From Bacillota bacterium (GTDB taxonomy: Bacteria; Bacillota; Bacilli; Bacillales; Cytobacillaceae), in the NCBI GenBank assembly GCA_030705745.1, contig JAUZPT010000086.1, forward strand, positions 1 to 9,715: a stretch of DNA of 9,715 bases, written 5' to 3'. Under the pieces are notes generated by a model, which ran no database searches, was not told the DNA's origin, and saw nothing but the letters and a program-made list of their open reading frames with translations. Positions 1-6,631 of this stretch are shown here, one piece after another (the first letter of the stretch is position 1; the number at the start of each line of letters is the position of its first letter). Position numbers and translations under genes: made by a program.

Positions 1-2038
1 AATATTTTGTTGTATTATATCCATCAATTTTCAGCCATTTAGGAGTTATTTTTTCTCCAACATTGTTACTGTGTACCTCTATATTTTGAACTGTAATCAA
101 ATAACGGAGCTGCTCGATTCCTTGGTATGGGGCAGATCTATCGTATTCCACTCCGTTTTTATCAACGACCACTCCTTCGGTATTCATGCCCATTGAATTA
201 GTTTCACCTTGACTATCACCTGTAATTTGGAATTGAAGCGAATCATATTCTCGATTCTTCACTTCATGATTGCTTATGACAACCCTGGCAGGATGTCCAA
301 CTTCCACCTTATCGATAGAGATTGTACTGCCAGCATATTCAAAGGTTTCGGGATATTTATGAGAAGCATCCAGTTCGATGGTCCTTGGATCTTCAATCGA
401 TAATGAAGCAGATGCCAGTTGAACGTTAACTTCTTTTGGTTTTTCTCCAAAAAGTGGAGTAAATTGTATTTGAAAATTATTGTAATTCCCATTTTGCGGT
501 AAGTATAGAAAAGTGTTGCTATATATATCAGCTTTTAATTTTTTATTATTCACTTGTAGATGATCAAAAAAAAGACCATTTACATGCTTCTTTGACGGTC
601 CATTACTTATGCCATATTGTAGAATCGTCGCGGTTGGAGCAATGATTAGTTTATTAAATTGAATCGGGATCCCCGCGACTGCTGTTTTTGCATGCAATGC
701 ATATTCGGAAGAATGCTGCTTTGTGACAGGGATTTCGAAATTCCACTCCCCTGTTTTATATTCCATTTCCCCGTTAAGACGATATTTATTTCCGTCAGGG
801 GAACCAGAATCCAGTTTTTGAAGTTTGGTGATTTTCAGTTTGATTGTCCCTTTTCCCTTCTTAAGTGGCTGCAGACTGATCTTTCCGTAATACACGTTCT
901 TTTCTTCCTTATTTACTTTCGATTTAAGGTCATTAGGAAAGTACCTAGGAGAGTTATCAAAGCCCATGATTTCATACTGGTTCTTCACCAGAACTCCATC
1001 ATCATTATTTAACCTATATTGATTTTTCCCCTTTTTATCTTCTATTTCATAAAAAACAAGTGTCTGAACATCATCCGCAATCACACCATTGATCTTAATT
1101 TTCACCCCATTGTTTTCCGCTTCCAAGTTCAGCGCTTCACCTAGTCCGTGTTGGAGAAAGGCACGCAATTCCTGATCTTTTTCTGCATATGCATAGTAGA
1201 GATTGGTAAACACGCCTGAAAAATAACCTGTACCGATTAATAATGCGAATACACTTACAAAAATAAGTCCTATTCTTTTACGTTTCTTGTTTCTTTGTTG
1301 TCTATGCTTTTCCTCTTCTGCAAGTCTATCTTTAACGTTCTTCATTAAACTTAGTGGCACAAGCAGGTCATTAATCCTTTCAGTAAATTTTATCATCGTT
1401 AACATGACATCCTGAAAGGTAGCCAAATCCTCCTGACAGTCTTGACAATGATAAATATGCACCTCAAAATCAATCTTTTTCGACCGATCTAAGTTTTTTT
1501 CTATGTAATCGATGTAATTTTTATGATATTCCTTACAGCCATGAAAGGATGACCCGTACCCCATTTCTTTTCTAAGTGACTGGATTCCGGAAAACAAATG
1601 CTCTTTCATCGTTTCTACTGAAACTTGGAGAAGATGCGCCGCTTCCTCCTGAGAGAATCCTTTTACATATGTAAGGACCAACGCTTCCTTCTCATACGTT
1701 TTCAACTGATCAAGTGCATTAAATAAATCCTTATGTTGTTCACTTTCCTCTGAAGCTTGTAAACTTCTATCGTCAGAAAGCTCCCGGCAGGTATGTATGA
1801 AAATGGACGTAACCCACGTTTCGAATGATGTTTCTTTTTTAAATCGAGGCAATTCCTTGTGTACTTTTATAATGGACCGATAAAAAAGCTCTTCCATTTG
1901 CTGCTGATTCCGAAGATAGGACCAACCAAGCGCATAAAACGATTGTTTATGCAGATCGAACCAATCAACGATTGATTCCACGCTTTTTTCTCTTATTGTA
2001 GTGATTGGAATGGGATTATCTATTTTTGCTGGGATCAT
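1..2038 (-). CDS. Fused ECF-like sigma factor / ZAS anti-sigma / DUF4179-type membrane protein (3' end outside window)
   Basis: A single frame of 679 codons without a stop starts at ATG 2038 behind a strong SD (AAAGGGGGG, 9 nt spacing) and leaves the window at the left edge. I checked the frame across every 60-base row. Residues about 25-87 resemble sigma region 2 (WFDLHKQSFYALGWSYL, then FETWVTSIFIHTCRE). Residues about 104-158 resemble region 4, with a helix-turn-helix around FSQEEAAHLLQVSVETMKEHL. Within 10 residues comes a zinc-binding anti-sigma signature: C168, then H194-x3-C198-x2-C201. A basic stretch (about 249-255, RNKKRKR) precedes one transmembrane helix at about 256-277, so the sigma and zinc parts should be cytoplasmic and the remaining 400 or more residues outside. 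The outer part looks like DUF4179 (about 285-345) followed by a second beta-rich domain. These modules are normally two adjacent genes. Inferred role: a membrane-tethered, self-inhibited transcription switch. The inducer and target genes are unknown. The unseen C-terminus is probably short, by recollection of similar proteins only. Confidence 0.85.
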   Translation of the reverse strand, partial: MIPAKIDNPIPITTIREKSVESIVDWFDLHKQSFYALGWSYLRNQQQMEELFYRSIIKVHKELPRFKKETSFETWVTSIFIHTCRELSDDRSLQASEESEQHKDLFNALDQLKTYEKEALVLTYVKGFSQEEAAHLLQVSVETMKEHLFSGIQSLRKEMGYGSSFHGCKEYHKNYIDYIEKNLDRSKKIDFEVHIYHCQDCQEDLATFQDVMLTMIKFTERINDLLVPLSLMKNVKDRLAEEEKHRQQRNKKRKRIGLIFVSVFALLIGTGYFSGVFTNLYYAYAEKDQELRAFLQHGLGEALNLEAENNGVKIKINGVIADDVQTLVFYEIEDKKGKNQYRLNNDDGVLVKNQYEIMGFDNSPRYFPNDLKSKVNKEEKNVYYGKISLQPLKKGKGTIKLKITKLQKLDSGSPDGNKYRLNGEMEYKTGEWNFEIPVTKQHSSEYALHAKTAVAGIPIQFNKLIIAPTATILQYGISNGPSKKHVNGLFFDHLQVNNKKLKADIYSNTFLYLPQNGNYNNFQIQFTPLFGEKPKEVNVQLASASLSIEDPRTIELDASHKYPETFEYAGSTISIDKVEVGHPARVVISNHEVKNREYDSLQFQITGDSQGETNSMGMNTEGVVVDKNGVEYDRSAPYQGIEQLRYLITVQNIEVHSNNVGEKITPKWLKIDGYNTTKY

Positions 2039-2140
2039 AAATTCGTTTCCCCCCTTTAGTAGAAATTCAAATAGAACTCTATCTATGTTTTAACTCCCAG
2101 CCTTGATACGTACTATTGAAGATTTCTAATTCTCTTTTCT

Positions 2141-2168
2141 ATTTTACAGGAAAAGTTTAACAGTTCAA
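2141..2168 (-). promoter_or_regulatory. Probable sigma-A promoter of the sigma/anti-sigma fusion gene
   Basis: On the minus strand TTGAAC (2163-2168) and TAAAAT (2141-2146) are separated by 16 bases, a good housekeeping promoter about 100 nt upstream of the start codon. The -35 element also contains TGAAC, which resembles ECF -35 elements, but no CGTC-type -10 element lies at the matching distance. Autoregulation by the encoded sigma domain is therefore not evident. Confidence 0.45.
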
Positions 2169-2234
2169 AAGAGATTCCTTAATTTTACAACAAATTCCGT
2201 TTTTTACATCTTCACAAAGGTATATGAAAACACT

Positions 2235-2264
2235 AAAAAGACTGACCCTGTAATGGATCAGTCT
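2235..2264 (-). terminator. Minus-strand hairpin with T-run, terminator-like
   Basis: AGACTGA (2239-2245) pairs with TCAGTCT (2258-2264); two further C-G pairs are possible across a one-base bulge. On the minus strand the stem is followed by a T-run, so it suits a transcript coming from the right. It lies about 330 nt beyond the DUF4256 stop and behind another terminator, so its own gene is unclear. It could be a backup or the relic of a lost gene. Confidence 0.55.
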
Positions 2265-2471
2265 GTATAATAATGGGTAAATATTGGAAAAACAGTTTAA
2301 TAACGCTCGATCATTTAGGTGAAATTCTGCTTTCCCGGCACGACCCGAAAATCTTGTTTCTTGAAATTTTATTGGTTTATGAAATCCGTTTAGTGTGTAT
2401 TTTTTAAAAATAAATCTGTCACCGTGTTCCCTAAACTCTATTTTCTCATTGCAGCTGGCAGCAATATACTC

Positions 2472-2503
2472 AAAAAGACATCTACAATCTTTTTTAGATG
2501 TCT
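2472..2503 (-). terminator. Rho-independent terminator of the DUF4256 gene
   Basis: A perfect 9-bp stem, AGACATCTA (2476-2484) with TAGATGTCT (2495-2503) around a 10-nt loop, is followed on the minus strand by a TTTTTG tail. It sits about 90 nt downstream of the stop codon at 2591, with no other gene between. Confidence 0.7.
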
Positions 2504-2590
2504 CATATTAAACGAATGTTATTTATTTTTCCAATAGGCATCTTCTCGCTTATGCTTTATACCATCAATACAAGGAATATTGTGCAAAAT

Positions 2591-3157
2591 TTAGACCCTT
2601 AACATGCCACGGAAACCTCTGCCAGCATAATAGGACTCTGCTCCATTGTGATACACAAAAACCGTATCATAGCGACGATCACAAAAAATAGCCCCACCAC
2701 GTTTTCTAATCGTATCAGGTGTTTGCACCCAGCTTGACGTTTTCGAATCGAAGTTTCCAAGGTTCTGCAGCTCCCGGTATTGTTCCTCTGTTAATATGTC
2801 AATGCCCATGGCCATTGCCATATCCATAGCGCTATTTTCTGGTTTGTGTTGTTTCCTTGACTCCAGTGCTTCACGGTCGTAACAAACACTTCTACGACCT
2901 TTAGGACTTTCCGCTGAACAATCATAAAAAATATATTCACCTGTTTTTTCATCAAATCCCACAACATCCGGCTCACCGCCAGTTGCTTCCATTTCATAGA
3001 GTGACCACAGCTTATCAGCATTAGTTTCGAGCTTCGCTTGCACTTTAGCCCATTCAAGACCTTGATGGCGGTTCATGTTTTTCTCAAAACGAGCCTGCAA
3101 TTCTTTGAGTATTTCTTCCCGTTGTTCTTGAGATAACTCTTTTTTACTTTTTGTCAT
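2591..3157 (-). CDS. DUF4256 domain-containing protein
   Basis: This 188-residue soluble protein has no signal peptide or membrane helix. Its whole length matches my knowledge of the DUF4256 family, common in Bacillaceae and scattered in other bacteria: an acidic-basic N-terminal helix (SQEQREEILKELQARFEKN), the conserved middle segments TGGEPDVVGFD and YIFYDCSAESPKGRRSVCYD, a MGIDILTEEQYRELQ stretch, and a C-terminal end with VYHNGAESYYAGRGFRG. Start ATG 3157 is preceded by AAAAGGGG with 8 nt spacing. It is a single-gene unit: the upstream neighbour topB is divergent and a terminator follows at 2472-2503. The biochemical function of the family is unknown and nothing in the context suggests one. 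Family call is confident, function is not. Confidence 0.85.
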   Translation of the reverse strand: MTKSKKELSQEQREEILKELQARFEKNMNRHQGLEWAKVQAKLETNADKLWSLYEMEATGGEPDVVGFDEKTGEYIFYDCSAESPKGRRSVCYDREALESRKQHKPENSAMDMAMAMGIDILTEEQYRELQNLGNFDSKTSSWVQTPDTIRKRGGAIFCDRRYDTVFVYHNGAESYYAGRGFRGMLRV

Positions 3158-3198
3158 GTTCGTTTCCCCTTTTATTTTTTTGGGCTGTGTTATGACTG

Positions 3199-3443
3199 AA
3201 TGTTGATTTCATCTTGTTTGAAAAATAAAGGGAAAAATTCCGTTTAAATTGGGAAATACCGATATTTCCTTAAAAATAAAGGGAGTTTTTCCGTTTATCG
3301 TATCCATATCTTTGAATTTTGTCTTATTATAGAGCAGTTAACCGGAATATCTCCGCTTATTTCTGCTTCTTAAGCTTCCGTTACATACATTAGGCGGAAA
3401 TTCTCCGCTTATTACTTCTCATACCTACACGAAAATCAACATT
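3199..3443. repeat. Small MITE-like repeat element with 11-bp inverted ends and internal palindromes
   Basis: AATGTTGATTT (3199-3209) is exactly inverted as AAATCAACATT (3433-3443). Between them lie four degenerate copies of a dyad of the form ATAAnnGGAnnnnnTCCGnTTAT, at about 3223-3250, 3274-3298, 3338-3361 and 3387-3413. Their TCCG cores are 51, 62 and 52 bases apart. A separate perfect dyad GGAAATA/TATTTCC lies at 3252-3269, and another TCCGTTA at 3377. No coding frame is present. Similar dyads occur repeatedly between genes in Bacillaceae genomes, from memory. It separates the divergent DUF4256 and topB genes and could affect either. Confidence 0.55.
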
Positions 3444-3486
3444 GAATAACAACAGAGCCAAAAATTAAAGTCCTTTATATTTTGCA

Positions 3487-3528
3487 GCTCCTTAAGTAAA
3501 ATGGATACTGGGATGTTTTTTAAGGAGC
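3487..3528 (+). promoter_or_regulatory. Leader hairpin that covers the topB ribosome binding site
   Basis: GCTCCTTAA (3487-3495) is the exact reverse complement of TTAAGGAGC (3520-3528), with a 24-nt loop. The downstream arm contains the AAGGAG SD of topB, and the start codon is 11 nt further on. In the mRNA the 9-bp stem would hide the SD. The sequence shows the pairing; regulation of translation is inferred. Confidence 0.5.
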
Positions 3529-3538
3529 GGAGTATAAA

Positions 3539-5719
3539 ATGAAATTAATAATTGCTGAAAAACCTGACCAAGGAAAGACGCTAGCCTCAATATTTACACG
3601 CAAAGCTCAAAATAACTTTATCGAAATCCTCCCAAATGAAATCTTTCCAAAAGGTGCCTATGTTACTTGGGCAATTGGCCATGTATGCCAACTAGTTCCA
3701 CCGGAAAAATACAATCCCCAATGGAAAAAATGGACGTTAAATAACCTTCCTATGCTTCCGGAACAATTTGAATATGAAGTGACAAAAGATAAATCTAAGC
3801 AATTTGCCATAATTAAAAAATTAATAAGTGATCCGAATGTAACGGAAATCATTCATGCAGGCGATGCTGGGAGGGAAGGGGAACTAATCATTAGGAATGT
3901 TTTGCGGTTGACAAAATGCAAGAAACCGATGAAACGTTTATGGATTTCCTCCCTAACTCCCAATGCGATTAGAGAAGGTTTTCTTCATTTACTAAATGAT
4001 GACGACACGAGAAATTTATATTTTGAAGCATATACACGGGCATGTGCAGACTGGATAGTTGGCATGAATGCTTCAAGGCTCTACAGCCTGTTACTGCAAA
4101 ATCAAGGTTTTTCGGACGTGTTTTCGGTAGGAAGAGTGCAAACCCCAACGCTAGCGTTAATTGTAAAAAGAGAACGTGAGATTGAGAGTTTTAAGTCCGA
4201 ACCATTTTGGGAAGTTCAAGCCCAGTTTCTTATACAAGGGAAGAAATATTCTGGGAAATGGAACAAAGACGGAGAGACCAGGGTACAAACAAAGGAAATG
4301 GCAGAAAAAATCGCCGAGTTCTGCAGAAACAAACCAGCCGTGGTGTCTGAAGTGCTTGCCGAGAAGAAGGAATTTCTGCCTCCATTTCTCTATAATCTAT
4401 CTGCATTGCAGGCAGAAGCAAACAAACGCTATAAATTTCCTCCAAAAACAACACTCGACGTCCTCCAAAAGCTTTATCAAAAAGGGTATGTTTCGTATCC
4501 TCGTTCAGACTCGAGATTTGTGACAAAAGGGGAAGCAGAAGCATTTCCGGAAATCCTGAGAAAATTAAGCAATATTCCGGATTACGCAACCTTTGTTCCT
4601 TTGACGATTACATCCATTGCCGAAAACAAAAGGTATGTGAATGATAAAAAAGTAACAGACCATTATGCTATCATACCAACGGAGCAAGTTCCGAAGGTGG
4701 AAAAATTAAGTGCTGATGAACGGAAATTGTATGATTTGGTCGTTACAAGCTTAATTGCCGCTCATTATAATAAAGCGGTTGCCGAATATACGACCGTTAC
4801 AACACTGGTTGATGGACGTGCCACATTTATCTCAAAAGGGAAAGTCCAAATCGAAGAAGGATGGAGGAAGGTCCTTCATACAAAAGAAAAAGATGAGGAG
4901 CCTGCTTTGCCAGCTTTGATTGAGGGAGAAGAAGGAAAAACGAGTCTTGTGGATGTGAAAGAAAGTCAGACACAGCCGCCGAAGCGTTATACTGAGGGAC
5001 AATTGATTACGCTGATGAAGACTGCTGGCAAACATCTGGAGGATAAAGAGCTTGAAAAAGTATTAAGCAAGACAGAAGGATTAGGGACGGAAGCTACAAG
5101 GGCAGGCATTATTACGATGCTCAAGGATCGCCTTTATATCAATGTAAACAAAAACCTGGTGTATGCGACCTCCAAAGCGAAAATTTTGATTGAAGCAATA
5201 GGAGAACAAATTCTCGCGTCTCCAGAGATGACAGGCAAATGGGAACAAAAGCTAAAAGAAATTTCAGAAGGAACTGCGTCTCCGAAACATTTTATGGAAC
5301 AAACAAATAAAATGGTTGTGCATTTAATTTCTTCAAGCGTCAGCCACTCGACGGAATGGTCTTTCTCAGAAACTGATCGAGAAACGTTCGCCCCAGGAAA
5401 GAAACAGCGCAAAAGCTTTGCCAAGCTTGGGCCGTGCAAAAAATGTGATGGAGAAATTGTAGATAAAGGTACATTTTACGGATGTACGAATTATAAGAAA
5501 AATAACTGTAATTTTACGATCTCAAAAAACATTCTAGGAAAACAGATTTCACAAAAAAACATCAAGAAATTATTGACAGAAGATGTATCGGATTTAATCG
5601 AGGGCTTTAAAAACAAGGACAAGCAATTTTCCGCCAAGTTGGTATGGAACAAAAATGACGGAAAAATTACTTTCTTATTCGAGGAAAAGAAAACACAGTC
5701 AAAAGTGAAAAAAGAGTAG
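3539..5719 (+). CDS. topB: DNA topoisomerase III (type IA)
   Basis: A 726-residue type IA topoisomerase, which cuts and passes single DNA strands and relaxes or decatenates DNA in replication and recombination intermediates. The TOPRIM domain occupies about 1-140, with E7 in IIAEKP and the metal-binding DAGREGEL at 109-116 (glycine at the second acidic position, as in the B. subtilis enzyme). ADWIVGMN (170-177) and SVGRVQTPT (196-204) follow. The catalytic tyrosine is Y320 in SYPRSDSRF. DHYAIIPTE (374-382) and GLGTEATRA (514-522) are also standard. The C-terminus carries one Cys4 zinc ribbon (C633, C636, C649, C657) and a basic topoisomerase C-terminal repeat. The N-terminus and tail differ clearly from B. 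subtilis TopB, so this may be the second, more diverged topoisomerase III many bacilli carry. It appears monocistronic. The SD AAGGAG lies in a hairpin. Confidence 0.95.
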   Translation: MKLIIAEKPDQGKTLASIFTRKAQNNFIEILPNEIFPKGAYVTWAIGHVCQLVPPEKYNPQWKKWTLNNLPMLPEQFEYEVTKDKSKQFAIIKKLISDPNVTEIIHAGDAGREGELIIRNVLRLTKCKKPMKRLWISSLTPNAIREGFLHLLNDDDTRNLYFEAYTRACADWIVGMNASRLYSLLLQNQGFSDVFSVGRVQTPTLALIVKREREIESFKSEPFWEVQAQFLIQGKKYSGKWNKDGETRVQTKEMAEKIAEFCRNKPAVVSEVLAEKKEFLPPFLYNLSALQAEANKRYKFPPKTTLDVLQKLYQKGYVSYPRSDSRFVTKGEAEAFPEILRKLSNIPDYATFVPLTITSIAENKRYVNDKKVTDHYAIIPTEQVPKVEKLSADERKLYDLVVTSLIAAHYNKAVAEYTTVTTLVDGRATFISKGKVQIEEGWRKVLHTKEKDEEPALPALIEGEEGKTSLVDVKESQTQPPKRYTEGQLITLMKTAGKHLEDKELEKVLSKTEGLGTEATRAGIITMLKDRLYINVNKNLVYATSKAKILIEAIGEQILASPEMTGKWEQKLKEISEGTASPKHFMEQTNKMVVHLISSSVSHSTEWSFSETDRETFAPGKKQRKSFAKLGPCKKCDGEIVDKGTFYGCTNYKKNNCNFTISKNILGKQISQKNIKKLLTEDVSDLIEGFKNKDKQFSAKLVWNKNDGKITFLFEEKKTQSKVKKE

Positions 5720-5800
5720 TTCGTCTTCTTTTGGATATTCCAGAGTCAAGGGAAGCACCCCACTTTAATCGACGAAAGTTCCAGCCGGTGAATTAGCGCC

Positions 5801-5829
5801 TTGTTTCAATGGAGTTTCTATAGTAAACT
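5801..5829 (+). promoter_or_regulatory. Possible mntR promoter
   Basis: TTGTTT (5801-5806) and TAAACT (5824-5829) are 17 bases apart and about 40 nt upstream of the mntR start. Both boxes are imperfect. I saw no clear terminator between topB (stop 5719) and this site, so some read-through from topB is possible. Confidence 0.35.
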
Positions 5830-5867
5830 TTTAAAGGGTAATTTTTATCGTTATAGGGGGATACGGC

Positions 5868-6290
5868 ATGCCGACACCTAGCATGGAAGACTATATTGAA
5901 CAAATTTATATATTAATTGAAGATAAAGGCTATGCCAGAGTTTCGGATATTGCTGAAGCACTCTCTGTTCACCCTTCCTCGGTTACGAAGATGGTGCAGA
6001 AATTGGACAAGGATGAATATCTTGTATATGAAAAATATAGAGGATTCGTACTGACACCAAAAGGGAAAAAAATCGGTAAGCGTCTTGTATACCGCCATGA
6101 ATTGCTGGAGCAGCTACTCCGAATTATTGGTGTGAAGGAAGAAAATATTTATCGCGATGTCGAAGGAATTGAACACCACCTTAGCTGGGATTCAATAGAC
6201 AGGGTGGGCGATTTGGTTCAATTTTTTGCAGAAGATGATTCAAGAATCAATGCTTTAAGAGTGATTCAAAAGCAAAATGAAGAACAATAA
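5868..6290 (+). CDS. mntR: Manganese-dependent transcriptional regulator MntR
   Basis: A 140-residue DtxR-family repressor that binds Mn(II) and controls manganese uptake and efflux genes. The N-terminal winged helix-turn-helix spans about 1-70 ([20 protein letters not shown] is the recognition region), followed by the helical dimerisation domain. All six metal ligands known from B. subtilis MntR are in place at the same numbers: D8, E11, H77, E99, E102 and H103 (GIEHHLSW). Length is close to the usual 142, with no SH3-like third domain, as expected for MntR rather than DtxR/IdeR. ATG 5868 has a GGGGG SD 7 nt upstream. No manganese transporter gene is adjacent, so it acts on genes elsewhere. 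A strong terminator follows 7 bases after the stop. Confidence 0.97.
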   Translation: MPTPSMEDYIEQIYILIEDKGYARVSDIAEALSVHPSSVTKMVQKLDKDEYLVYEKYRGFVLTPKGKKIGKRLVYRHELLEQLLRIIGVKEENIYRDVEGIEHHLSWDSIDRVGDLVQFFAEDDSRINALRVIQKQNEEQ

Positions 6291-6297
6291 CATTTGG

Positions 6298-6329
6298 AAA
6301 AGCACCTGACAAGATTGTCAGGTGCTTTT
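6298..6329. terminator. Bidirectional terminator between mntR and the DUF3892 gene
   Basis: AAAAGCACCTGACA and TGTCAGGTGCTTTT form a perfect 14-bp inverted repeat around the loop AGAT. A-runs on one side and T-runs on the other let it stop transcripts from both directions. Its right end overlaps the TAA stop (6328-6330) of the converging gene by two bases. Confidence 0.92.
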
Positions 6330-6540
6330 AGTATATTTGCGGAAGGTCATCAAAGCTAGGGTTCAGTACAGAGAATAAGCTCGGTTTTCCATTTGGATCC
6401 TCCATTGTTTGAACTCCCTCCAATAATCCGCATTCTGCTTCCTGAATGGCTTTAAGGTAAGAAATAATCCTTCCATCTGATGTTTCAAAGCTGATAATGC
6501 TGCCGGTATGATTACGATGTAGTGCTATTAATTTCTCCAA
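6328..6540 (-). CDS. Small DUF3892 family protein
   Basis: A 70-residue soluble protein. MEKLIALHRNHTGSIISFET, then DGRIISYLKAIQEAE, match the N-terminal pattern of the small DUF3892 family found in Bacillaceae; the C-terminal NPSFDDLPQIY also fits. The start is TTG at 6540, not ATG: it is placed by SD GGAGGG 7 nt upstream and by the MEKLIA family start. It lies 91 bases downstream of metA on the same strand with no convincing terminator between, so it may be read from the metA promoter as well as its own. Function is unknown; the name only denotes the domain. Confidence 0.8.
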   Translation of the reverse strand: MEKLIALHRNHTGSIISFETSDGRIISYLKAIQEAECGLLEGVQTMEDPNGKPSLFSVLNPSFDDLPQIY

Positions 6541-6631
6541 ACGTCATCCCTCCATTGGACTAGTTTGGCTAGAAAATAACTTTTATAAACAAGTCTTTGT
6601 TAATTAGTATTGTTAATAAATTTTTTTTGAA

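Larger units (their letters stand above)
2039..2590. other. 552-bp intergenic region with promoter, two hairpins and no supported gene
   Basis: This gap holds the leader and promoter of the fusion gene, two minus-strand terminator-like hairpins, and a minus-strand stop-free frame at 2507-2160 (116 codons) with no ATG, GTG or TTG start. Its middle part reads like protein, for example RFIFKKYTLNGFHKPIKF, but I do not recognise a family. It may be a decayed gene or chance. A plus-strand ATG frame at 2273-2407 (44 codons) has no SD and is not accepted. Confidence 0.5.

Noticed and set aside
659..1012. Plus-strand 117-codon frame
   Set aside because: It lies antisense to the sigma/anti-sigma fusion frame, has no ribosome binding site and encodes a low-complexity, Phe/Cys-rich product typical of a shadow frame.
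1540..1570. Separate anti-sigma gene starting at the internal ATG near codon 159 of the fusion
   Set aside because: The bases before it (CTTAGAAAAGAA) give no convincing SD, and the upstream frame continues without a stop.
2273..2407. Plus-strand 44-codon ATG frame in the 2039-2590 gap
   Set aside because: There is no SD upstream and no recognisable family, and the start directly abuts a minus-strand terminator.
3223..3413. CRISPR array
   Set aside because: The repeat units are degenerate and palindromic, spacers differ in length and contain more half-repeats, and no cas gene is near.
4230..4589. Minus-strand 119-codon frame inside topB
   Set aside because: It is antisense to conserved topoisomerase motifs including the catalytic tyrosine region and has no SD or family resemblance.
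5720..5867. Terminator after topB
   Set aside because: Only a 5-bp ACTTT/AAAGT stem near 5763 was found, without a T-run; too weak to call.
5720..5867. MntR operator in the mntR upstream region
   Set aside because: No sequence close to the known MntR palindrome (TTTGCCTTAAGGAAAC-like) was seen.
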